From Amphimedon queenslandica (Eukaryota > Porifera > Demospongiae > Haplosclerida > Niphatidae): a stretch of 24,919 nt of DNA. Positions 8,207 to 20,900 of the stretch are shown in pieces. Position 1 is the stretch's first letter; every line of letters begins with the position of its first letter. The position numbers and the translations under genes were made by a program. The DNA is taken from positions 35,456 through 60,374 of the forward strand of contig NW_003546401.1 of the NCBI RefSeq assembly GCF_000090795.2, in the 5' to 3' direction. The notes under the pieces were generated by a model. It made no database searches. It had not been told where the DNA came from and saw only the letters and a list, made by a program, of their open reading frames with translations.

Positions 8207-11200
8207 ATGACCGATATTCTTTGTCGCTGGTTAAACGAGGACCTCCAGCTGGAGAAGAGCATCAGTAAGAAAAACAATACACGTTGAATCCTATCTTCAT
8301 TCTCTTGTCTTAGCTCACGATAGTTTTGCGGCTGAAATATCCAATGGCTACCTCATTGGAATGATCCTCCATCAAAATGGACTACAAGTAGGCACAAGTG
8401 CTTATTATTTGGTTCACCTATCTCTCTCTTGTTTTAGGATGATTTCAGTAATTTCTCTAAAAAAAGGTAAATGCATGTACATGTACATGCAATAATTATA
8501 TGTGAGTATTAATGTAACTTGTTTTTTTTCAGGACGTCCGAGGCTAAATTAAATAATTTTACAAGATTGGAGCCGTCACTGCATCTACTGGATATACCAT
8601 TTGATAGCCACGTGGTATGAGGCACTGCACACTCATGTACTGTACGTGTAATGCATGGGCGGTTGCAGAAATTTGGTTTGACCTGGGCATCAATAATTAG
8701 TGGGTGTGGAGTGGGTGTGGTTCCATACCAATTTTGCAAGGAAAATGGACAATACTGATCTATAACTTCATTGAGATGATTTCTTAGCATAAAACAACAA
8801 GGAAGCCTGTTGAACTACTACAGCTTACACTGGATGCCCACACCAGAATCATGAATATAATTATTGGTCAAAAAGTCAACCTGGGCATTGCCCCCTAATG
8901 CCCAGGCCTGCAACCGCCTATGGTGTAATGGGAGGAGTTCAGGGTTTTCCTCAGGATTTGTTCCTCAAAAACCAGGCAAAAGTCCCTGTACTATAATAGT
9001 ACAGGGTGTTTGGCCAAATTTCACCAAAAATGACTACGAGAGAATTTTCCATTTTTATATTTTTTTCTGGTACATATACATGTTTTTGTGTTGTGCAGAA
9101 AGTTTGAACGGATTCTGATCAAAATTGAATTTATTATGAATTTTTAAAGTTACTCAAAAATTGGGCGAAAGTCCCTGTACTATAGTACAGTGATTTTGGT
9201 AAAATTTTGTGAAAAATGACTAGGAGAGATTTCTTCATTTTTATAATTTTTTCTAATGCATATGCATGTTCATATGTAGTGTAGAAAGTTTGAGCTCATT
9301 CCGATTGAAATTGAATTTTTTATGAATTTTTAAAGTTACTCGAAAGGCTTGTCAGCTCATGAAGCTCATGGAGGAGTTTATATGTACATGATGACATGTG
9401 CATATGTACATACAGTATACATGTACATGTACATGTTTGTCAGAATAGAGGGAAGAATTGAATAATAGTAAATGTCACTGTTAAAGTATTTTTAATTTCT
9501 TTTTTTTTTCAAGGCTCATAAAGTTATGGTTGGAGATAAAGGAGCATCTACGAAACTAATGTATCAAGTGTTTGTGGCATTAAATAGAAAAGTAAGAGAG
9601 GAATGGGTGAGCATCCAACTAGGGAAAATAATAATACAGAGACAATGAGAAGAATTAAATCTCATTTTGAATGATGCACAATTACATGTACATGTACATG
9701 CAATGTACAGTATAGGTCACATTTTATTCTTATTATAGAAGCAAGGTCATATAACAGCACAGTCACTAAGAGGTAATAGACCTTTGGCTAAAGTGAAAAT
9801 GGAACAAGTTCAAACTGGGCTATATACTCAAGTATGTGTACATACAATGTATATGTACATGTACATGTACATGTTCAATTATCAATTATATACATACATG
9901 TATCACTTATATGTACATGTAATGTGCATACATATACATATATAATACATCATTCATGCATGTACATGTACATACATGTACACATGTACTGTACTGTACA
10001 TGAATACATGTAGTTCCTTTGTTGCTGTTCCCTTCCCACATGGTCTACATTGCATTATCTTTATCTTTTTAAATATTTTTTTATCTTTATTTTTAAATCT
10101 ACATTACATGTATCTTTGCTCTTTCTTCCTATCTGTTTTCTTCTCTTCCTCCGTTAGTTGATAAAGCAGCAAACTCCTCGTCAGTTTGATCTCAACTTTC
10201 AGCAGTTGGTGGAGAAGTTCCAAGAGAAGAAGAAAGAGAGAGACCAAATCATAGCAAAGAAAATGTAAGAAGAATAATTACAGTGCCAACACATGTACAG
10301 TACATGTGTACAATATACCATAGAAGTAGAATTTTACTCTGCCTTTATTATTTAGTTTTTTAATTTTTATGCATTTTTAACTGTACAGCCTACATGTGAG
10401 CTACTATAGACATTGTAACTAGCAAAATTTAGTTCTTCTTTTATTGTAAATTAAAGTCACCTTAAAATGTTAATATTCCACTTTTACGGTAATTATAATT
10501 AATATAATTATTGATATACGATGTACTGTATGTACTGTGTAGTGATATTGAAGAGGAAAGGTTATCCAGGGAAAGGAAGGAGTCATGTAAAGCTGCCATT
10601 GAGAAAGTAAGTGTGACATACATTTACATGTACAGTGTACACGTATAGTCAGGCATTCAGACCCCGTTTACACTAACCTGTTTTCACATGTAAACTAAGA
10701 CTTTTTTATTCTGATACAGCTGCGTTTACACTAAGGCATGAAAACGCATCACCAAAGTGGGTATTCTATAAACAAATGATAAATCTTATGAAAATGCAGC
10801 CGTAAACACCTGAAACTAATAATAGCAAAAACAACCCTGATTCAGTGAAGTGGATTAGTGCAAACGGGGCTCCAGACAATGCTGATTTACATGTACACTG
10901 TGTGTGTGTGTGTGTTATAATATACAGCAACGGATGAAGAGAATGAAGCAGAATGAAATGTACAGTCAACTGAAACCACTGGATCTACCAAAACCCAAAC
11001 CAAAAGTATAGAAAATTAATATAATAATAATAATAATATTTACATGTATTTATGATGTACTGTGTGTACATGTATCATTGTAGACTGCTCCTCAGTTAAG
11101 TGCAGATAGCTATAGAACTGGCACTGGAAGGAATAAGAGAATAGCATTGGTACGTGTGTGTACATGTGTATGTATGTATTTAGACAATTATTATGTTGGA

Positions 11201-11864
11201 AACCCTACATGTACATCTACATGTACAGTATATGTATTTTTTAAAATGTACATGTATTTTTCAGGACACTCAAGCTGATATTGATGCATTTGAAACTAAA
11301 CTAGCCAACACAGAGTGAGTGCATGTGCAGTACAAGTACATGTACATGTACATGTTCATGTGTATCATCATTATTATTATTTATTTATTTATTTATAATT
11401 ATTTATTTTTAGTCCAGCAATCTCTAATGGATTATCCCCTCCTGTACCTCAGACTGTTGATTTTAATGATAAAGTAATTTTTAAAGTACATGTAGAAAAA
11501 AATTATAAAAACAAAAACATGTATACGACGTACATGTACATGTATTTTATTTTATTTATACTCTATTTCCTGTTCTAGTCTGGTACTGATTATATGGTTC
11601 ATATTAAGGAGAGGGTACAGGAAGGAATGATAGCAAGAAGGGACAGAGAGAGGAGGAGAAGGAAAGTACTGATGAGTCAACTAAGAGCATTGAAAGAACA
11701 AGAGGTAACATGTACATGTACATGTACATGACTTTTTAAATAATAATGATGTACATGTATATACATGTATACAGTATACATGCACATGTACATTTATGTG
11801 TATATATTGTGCAGTGTAGCTATTTTTAACTTTTTGTCTTCCCATTTTTCTCTATTTTTTTCTT

Positions 11865-11918
<54 letters not shown>

Positions 11919-14900
11919 GGAGCACAGGAGGGATCAGATAATAGCTGACAGGCTCAACCGTCAGTCGTTGCAGGAGAAGAGAATAGTAACACAACTGATG
12001 CAGATCCGTAAAGAGAAAGACAACATTAGAGAAAACAGGTACATATGTACATGTACATCTCTGGCCATGTGTGAGGGATAAAATCGTTCATATTCTACAA
12101 TAAAATATCAATGTATTAATTGTTTTAATGTACATGTACATGTATAGATTATATTATTATAATTATGTCATTGTATTGATCTAATGTATAGATTTTATTG
12201 TAACTTATGTATTTTAATGTTTAGGATTTTGAGACAGAAGCAATACGAAAAGGAAAGAGAGAGAGAATTTGTACTTGCACTTGAAAGAGAAGCTGTAAGA
12301 TCATGTACTGTACATGTATATGTACAATTCAGATCTCCTAATTTTTTGACATACTTTCTCTACATGTAATGTACACATGCATAATTATACTGTGTATTCC
12401 TTTCCATTTTTAAATGTTTTTCTTCATTTACATGTATATTGTTAGTTGGAGGCTAAAAGAAAAGCTGTTGTTGAGGAGATATTGTTCAAAGCTAAACAAG
12501 ACAAGAGGAAGCAGCTGCTTCAGGAGAGAGCGAGAGAGAATTACGAGAAACACTATCAGATCTGTCGCTCTATCATACTCCAAATGGTGGACCTAAGCAC
12601 AAAGATTGGAGAATACAGGGAACTCACTCAATGGTACATGTACATGTACAGTACATGTACATGTATCATATACATGTACATGTAGTATCCTTAAGTAAAA
12701 GCCCTTTTCAATTAGAAGTCATGGGCTACATGCACATGTACATTAAAGAAAATAATTAAAAGTCTATTTATACAAAAAAATTTATACAGTGTTTACATGT
12801 ACAAATGTATGCATGTACATGTAGGAGAACCAAATAGAAGCTGTTATACATGTGTACATGTACATGCACATGTAGCTATATGATAATTATACGTGTACAT
12901 GTACATGTACATATACATGTTTAAGTCTTTTTCTATTTTACATTTCCCCCTCTATTTCACCTTCTAGTGCTATACCGGTTAAGATGATACGTGATTGGAA
13001 GCTATTGTTTCTATTCAATAAACCACTTTATGAGGACAGTGGCCTTGTAACTGCTACTGAAGAGGAAGAAGGAGAGAAAGGAGAGGGAGAGAGAGAAAAA
13101 GGAGGAGAGGGAGAGAGCGTCAGTCTCCAATCTACTAGTTCAGTCGATGATAAAAATGCTGAAGCTGACGATATACTTGATGATGCTGATTTACAAGAAT
13201 ATCTAGTAATTTTACATGTACATGTACATGTACATTTATTTTACTCATACATGTACATGTACATGTACAGTACATTGATTTACATGTACATGTATATGTG
13301 AATCAGTGTTTCCCACAAAGCATGCTAAGTGAGCTAAACAGCATGAGCTTCATGAGTTGACAAGCACTACAATACAGTACATGGCTTTTGGAGCAACTTT
13401 AAAAATTCATAAAAAATTCAAAATTTATTGGAATCAGTTCAAACTTTCTATGCAGCATAAGAACATGTATATGTATCTGAAAAAATTATAAAAATGAAGA
13501 ATTCTCCCCTAGTAAATTTTGATGAAATTTGGCTTGACACCAAGGCTATAGCCTTGGGTCATTTGCCCGATTTTTGAGCAACTTCAAAAATTCATAAAAA
13601 ATCCAAACTTCATTGGAATCAGTTCAAACTTTCTACGCAGTATAAGAGCATGTATATGTATCAGGAAAAATTATAAAAATGAAGAATTCTCTCCTAGCCA
13701 TTTTTGATGAAATTTGACCTGACACCAAGGCTATAGCCTTGGGTCATTTGCCCGATTTTTGAGCAATTTTAAAAATTCATAAAAAATTCAAATTTTATGG
13801 GAATCAACTCAAATTTTCTACACAACATAAAAACATGTATATGTATCAGAAAAAATTATTAAAATGAAAAATTTGCTCCTTGTGATTTTTCTCAATGTAC
13901 ATGTACCCGTGCCACAGTATAGGTTCTATCACCCAAATTTTGAGCAACTTGACAATTGATTGACTGAAATTACACATGTACATCTTTTGAATATTAAAAT
14001 TATATTATTCTTTTCTATACAGCAAGTAACTAACGAGTGGTCCAGTGATAGTACTGAGTGTCCTCATCCTCCTAACATGGTATTGTCTCATATTGTGTAT
14101 CGACTCATTGAACTAGTCAAACCACCTCAAGTAAGTGATGGAAATACATGCAGTACATGTACATGTACAATGGTATCCTCTTTCATACATGTACATGTAC
14201 ATGTATATACATGTACACTGTACATGTACTGTACATTGTTTTTATCATGTTTTTTTCTTTAGCCTCCTTCCAATCCACCCTCATTGCCTAAGTTTTATCT
14301 AAAAGGATCATTTGTTGGTCTTCCATTTACTGGAAAAACTTCATCACTTAAATACATCAATGAAAGTACGACTACACATACATGTACATGTACATGTACA
14401 TATACTGTACATGCATGTATGTGTACATGTACATGTATAAACACATTGTACATTGCTATTGGACAACTACTGTACATATAATGTACATGTACATTTACAT
14501 ACTGTATGAACTTCATTGCATTATATTGATAATAAAGTAATGACATGTACATGTACATTTGTGTATGCTAAAACTATGTAATGTACTATCTAATATTTTT
14601 ATTAATTTTATTTGTCCCTATATTACATTGTGTAATTTACAGCTCTTGGTGTCCTAATACTGAGTCCTAATGATTTGGTGATGAAAGCTATTGAAGTGTA
14701 CAAGTCAGAGCTGACAGAGAGATACACCAGTGGGCCAGCCTCACTCTCATCAGTGGAAGAGGAGGAGGAGGGAGGAGAGGGGGAAGGGGTCAAGGCTGCT
14801 AGTGTCAAAGATGAAGAAGAAGGAGCTGAAGAAAATGAAGAAAAAGATGCTGAAGACTCTAAGAAGCAAAGCCCTTTTGAAGTAAATCTATTTTATACAT

Positions 14901-17900
14901 GTACAATGTACAGCACTGGTCAGCAATAAGTTGACAAACAAACGATCATTGAACTATACTAAACTAGTTTGGTGAATGCAATAAAATGTGATAATGCACA
15001 GATAAGCAACCACATTAAGTTTGAATTTACACAAGTTACATTTGCTAGAGACTGTGGTAGCATTTGAGCATAGATAATGTTAGTTTATAACTAGTTTGCT
15101 ATGAAAACGATAAACTATAGCAAACTCAAACGCAACTTAAACGCAAAATGTGTCAACTTATTGCTGACCAGTGCTGTACATGTACATGCAACACGACTTT
15201 AATTGTACTGTACACGTACATGTATGCCAAAAACTGTGATACATGTACATGTATGTACACAGTTAACAAATGTAAAAAATACATGTATAGAGATGTGATG
15301 GAGTACTGTAGGAGTAACTGCATAAAACATGCATTGACATTGTAACTGTATTATTTTGTGAGGACTCTTCATTAAATAATGTGCTTATTGTACAATGTCT
15401 TCTTCATTTCTCTCCTTGTATAGTTATCTTCATTGGGTCAGTTAGGGGAACAAGCTTACAGCTCAGTATCCAATGGCGAACCAGTTGATGATTCCACTAT
15501 TGTTGATATCATTGTACATGAATTAAAGTAAGACTTATACAATAGAAGTATTTATACCTGCATGTACATACATGTACATTGTACATGTATAATGTATACA
15601 TACATGTACATGCATGTATAATTTAGATGAATTACATGTTCATGTGTTTAAAGTTATTTTATTACATAGGGAGCTTGAAGATGGGAGCAGTTGGGTATTA
15701 GACAATTTCCCTACTACCCTCCAGCAAGCACTAGTGAGTTAACTAACCATAACTACATGTATGATCAACATAATATATGCATGTACATGTACTGTACATG
15801 TCATTGTATTTGTAGTTGTTGGCTAAAGGATTGACTGGTCAAGGCTTGATGAGTCTAAAGGAGCAGTCGAGTACAGCAGAACTGAGGACACACCAGTTCA
15901 TATTAATACCTGAGAGAGAAGTGGAGGAGGAGGTGAGAGGGAGAGAGAGAGGGGGGGGGAATTTGTGAGAAATAAGGATTAATTTTGAAGTGATAAAAAG
16001 ATCACCAAATATATGTAAATGTACAATGTACATGTGTACATGCATGTAGCTGTACATGTACATGTATTTTATTTGATGTATTTTTTTGTTAGGAGTTGTT
16101 TAATCTACATGCTGTGTGTGGTCTTGATATTGTGGTACACTTCAATGCATCGTCTGATAATATATTCAAGAGATCCGTCAAACCTAGTTCAGGTAATTCA
16201 AATGTGCATGTACATGTACACATAACACATGTAATACTTTCTCTCTCTTTCTCTATAGATAATGTTGCAAGAGCTGATATTCAACAGTGGTATGTAAAAA
16301 TGTGGAACGTGTACTAACATTTTTGATTTATTTCTCTTTCATGTTCTTTCTCCTTTAGTTTGCTTTCCTTTGATTCAAACTGGCCTCAGATAAAGAAATG
16401 GTATAATCGCTTTAGGACTATTCATAACATTGACTCCAACAAGAGCTTCAGTAAGCTACATGTACATGTACATGTATAGAATATAATTTACACATACATG
16501 TACACATGTATTTCATGCATGTAACATGTGAACATTATGTAATGTGATTGTATCTCTTTCTTTTCCATTCCTTCCATTCTTCCATTAGCTGAGGTACTCA
16601 TGGATGTGTATGAACTTATTGACGAAAAACTTCTCAGAGTAGGTTTTCATGTTTTGTACTGCATGTGGGATTTTTTTTAATTTTTTTATTTTTAGGCTCG
16701 TCAGAATGAAGCAATGAAGAAACTAGGAATAAGAAGTAAGACATACAGTACATGTACATGTACTGTATGTACATGTAGCCACACGTGTGCATGTGTATAA
16801 TGTACATGTACATGTACTTGTGCATTTTATTTTAGTATTTTAAATTGAGTGTACATGTACATGTATATGTATATACAAATCTCGTTCACCTTTCTTTCTT
16901 TCTTTGCAGCGTTCAGTCAGCAGAAGATGGTATTGATTAGCAAGAGCATGAGTCGTATGTCCCTCATCAACCCGATCCCGTCAGTGCAAGAAGATGACCT
17001 TCCTGCAGTTCCTCCTCCTAACTTAAAGACTCGTGGAAGGAGACCCTCTTCAGCTGGTAACAGTCCACTGCAAAAGTTTAGATCCAAGAGCCAGTGTTCA
17101 CCGAGGAAGGTACAGTTTAAATTTAGAAATTTGCAATTTTTAGTACATGTACACCGTACATTTTTGATTCAATAAAACTTCTTTTTTGGTTAAGTAAATT
17201 ATTAGGCTTTCTCCTTTTCCATTTTCAATTCTGTGCACTACTGTAGCTCTTTCATCTACTGTCTTTTTCTTTTTTTTGCAAATTTGCATTATTGCTCTTT
17301 AATTTTTTCTCTCTTTCATCTCTCCTAATTCTTGTACATTATTACACATGTACATTTATCTTTAGGGGTCGGACGATATTACAATGACAAAGAAAGGAAC
17401 TAGAAAGAGAGGGAGAGGCAAAGAGCGAGAAGATGAAAGAGGGCCAGAGAGTGCTGCAGATCAAACACTGACAATTCCTTCAGCTGAATCAGAGCTATTC
17501 TTATTGCTTGATATAACAGCAGAGCCTGGAGAGGAGGGCTGGCAGTATTGCTCGCTACCAGTGCACTCTAGTCTCGTCTCTAGCCTGGCCGAGAGATGGC
17601 CCGAGGCTGAGAAGATTTATGCTCTTTCGTTCCGTGATGCTTTTAGGTGTCTGAGACAAGAGAGAGATGCACTCTGTCACTATATATTCAGTAAAAGGTA
17701 CAGAGTATAAACACTATATACACTATAGAGTATATACAGTAAAGGTATATACACTGTATTAATTACTACTATTTTACGTAACGACATGTACATGTACATG
17801 TATAATTGTAGCAATTTGATTTCATGTACGGTACATGTACATGTACGTGTATAAGATACATGTACATGCCTTTTTGAAGTACAAAAAGTTTGTTTGAGCC

Positions 17901-20900
17901 AATTACATGTAACTCTGATATTAGGTTTTTGCTGAAATGTACATATACACAGATATTAACTGTTTTTAAAACATTGCTTATTCACCTAATAGCTGTTTTT
18001 AAAAGATCAGTGTACAATTAATGATGTTCATTTTAGGAATGAATTGATAGAGTTTTTGAAGAGGCCGGACTGTAAGCAGGAGTTTGTGTCTCAATGGCAG
18101 CGGAAGTACAATGAACTATCACTGAATATGAGGCAGCAGGACTTCATGAAATCTGAACTGCACCACAGAGTTGATGTAAGAGAGAGAGAGGGGAGGGAAG
18201 TAGAGAAATGTACATGTACATGTACTCTGAGTAATGTTTGAATTTTGTATGTGCACATACATGTAGTTACATGTACATTGTACATGCATGTGTACATGTA
18301 TTTTCTTTCTATGCATGTAAAAATAAGGTTTTTACTTTTAATGTTAATTTTGTATTTACATTTGTATATGTACATGTACATGTACAGTATTTACATGTAC
18401 ATGTATTGTTTAACCATTTCCATGCGTTTCCAATAGGATCTGTGTGAGAAGTTATGGGATATTTGTGACGTCCGTAAGACGGACTCGGAGAAAGAGAGAC
18501 AGAGCATCATTGATGATAACTGGCTCCAGGATCATGTGGGACTCATATCAAACCATTACATATCACTAATGCAGGTATACACATCTACATGTACAGTACA
18601 GTGCATGTATTGTACTGAACTGCATGTACATGTAAATGATGTTTATGATAATTATGTAAACCATTACATGTCACTAATGTAGGTACTAAGTGTAATGTAC
18701 ATGTACATGTAAATTTAATGCTAAATACATGTACATGTAAAATGTACATTACTTTTTTGGAAATTAATTTTTAGGCTGAGCTGACAAAGTTTCAAGATGC
18801 AGTTTTGTTGCTAAAAGATTATTATCTATCAATGACAAGTGAGCAATATAATTGTATTTTACATACATGTACATGTACATGTATGTACATTTGTACATGT
18901 ACATGTACATGTACATGTACATGTACATGTATGAATGACATTAAACTTTTAGGTGATGTCCCAAGCCCTTTACCTGACTGTAATTCAAGAATACCTATAA
19001 TTGAAGTAAGAGAGTGAGATACATACACTGTACATGTACATACATGTACATGTATGTACATGTACATGTACATATACATGTACATGTGTGTGATTTATTG
19101 TTTTAGCTGACGGTTCCAGAGGAAGAGTCTCAGTCAACCACTGCCACTGATGGAGGAGGAGTAGCTGAGAAAAATAAAGAAAATAAGAAAGAAAGTCCTA
19201 AGCCAATGGAAGAAGATAAATGGTACATGTACATTTGTGCCTTAAATATTGTTTTTGTTATTTTTATTATAATTTTGTACACATGTATGTGATATGTACA
19301 GTACGTTGACGCTTGTGCCTTAAATATTTTTAATTTTTATTTAATTTTGTGTACATGTACATGACATGTGATACCCTCTCTCCTCTCTTCCCTAGTGTCC
19401 CCCTATTAATAAGACAGTTAATCACAGTACCGGAGGCTCCTCCTGTTGAAGAGAAAGGTCGTAAGAAGGTTGAGCGTGAGCCGACTCCTCCCCCAGCAGG
19501 GACTGAGGACATATCTGAACTATCACTAGACACACAACTGATAGTGCACAGTTATAACACAGCATTAGTCCTAGCATCTAAACTAGTAAGTTATCAAACA
19601 TAATTATACATGTATGACCAATATTACATGTACATACTACAGTGAAACCTGCTTAATCCGGTCACCCTTGGGCCAGTTTTAAATGGCCTGATTATGCAGG
19701 TGGCTGCATTACAGATCAGCCTCTGTAATACAGCCATTTAGTATGGGATTTTGGCTTATGGCTGTAATAGAGAGGTGGCCTCATTATTCAGGTGACCTTT
19801 AGGACAGGTTTCACTGTATTCATGTACATGTACATGTAGATTTGTACTTATTATTAATTACAAATAAGTATAATATACATGTACATTGTACATGTATGTG
19901 TGCATGTTTACATGTAGTTATTTAGATGTACATCGTACATGTACAGTATATGCTCTTTTCTCTGTTCTTATTATTTGGTTATTATTTTGTTCTGTTGTTT
20001 TTGTTTGTTAATTACTGTACATGTATGCATTTATTGTACTGTATGTGTGTGTACATGTACATGTATATTCACGTTATTAATTATCATGCTCTTTTCTCCA
20101 TTCTTATTAAATGTAGTTGAATAAGGAGATTCGTCTGATTGAAGAAGCAACGGCTGAAGCTAATAAACCCCCCGAGAACCCGACCCCACTACCCACCGAA
20201 CAAGAGGAGAAAGCCTCTGGAAAAGGAAAGAAAGGCGGAGCTAAGGTAAGAGACAGGAAATGGGTGTGGTCATTTATTAATTGGTTATATTCAGAGTCCT
20301 GCTGGTGGTAAGAAAGGTAAGACCACACCCACTAAGACCAAAGGGAAAGGAGCTCAGTTGGAGCCTGAAAAAGCCGAGACTCCAGCACCAGGTACAGTGT
20401 ACATGTACATGTACATGTGTAAAATACAGAATATACAAAAAAACACAACAAACTAACACAGCATAATACATGTCAGATAAAACACAAAAAATATGTAGTA
20501 ATAAGTACATGCACAGTACATGCTGATTAATTTTTGCATTGCTAATTTTTTTACAAATTTTTGCTTTTAAAAATACAATGTACATGTATATGTATAATCA
20601 TAAAAAATACATTTTGGCAAATGGCAATGAAGATTCTCAATTTATTTTAATTTTAATAGATAATTAATTAATTTTGATTTAATGAATTACATGTACATGT
20701 ACATGTACAATATAGTTCACAAATTTTACGCAAAATTTCCTTCTAACATACATGTACATGTACATGTATGTACAATATAGATGTACAATGTACATGTACA
20801 GTTTGGATGCATGTACATGTACAAGTATATTTAATTTGTTTCTGTCTCTTCTCTTTTTTCCAGTGAATGTTCCTCCTTCTCCGGCTCAACTGGCAATGAA

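Larger units (their letters stand above)
8207..9591 (+). other. SPEF2: SPEF2 exons 1-5: CH-like domain
   Basis: Exons 8207-8264, 8314-8387, 8438-8466, 8533-8614 and 9514-9591 encode residues 1-107. Key stretches are ILCRWLNEDL, SNGYLIGMILHQNGLQDDFS, AKLNNFTRLEPSLHLLDIPF and GASTKLMYQVFVALNRK, which follow the family's CH-type N-terminal domain closely. Exon 3 is only 29 nt. Intron 4 is long (8615-9513) because it has taken in a hAT-like element and two units of a satellite-like repeat. Confidence 0.9.
9739..13205 (+). other. SPEF2: SPEF2 exons 6-17: charged coiled-coil region
   Basis: Exons 9739-9831, 10158-10264, 10543-10606, 10928-11005, 11084-11149, 11265-11314, 11413-11473, 11579-11704, 11920-12038, 12225-12294, 12446-12633, 12968-13205 encode residues ~108-527. 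The segment is Lys/Arg/Glu-rich and helical, e.g. EKFQEKKKERDQ, ARRDRERRRRK, RQKQYEKEREREF. The best conserved part is exon 16 (EEILFKAKQDKRKQLLQERA, QMVDLSTKIGEYRELTQ), followed by AIPVKMIRDWKLLF at the start of exon 17. Exon 17 ends in a lineage-specific acidic Glu/Gly stretch. Confidence 0.88.
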
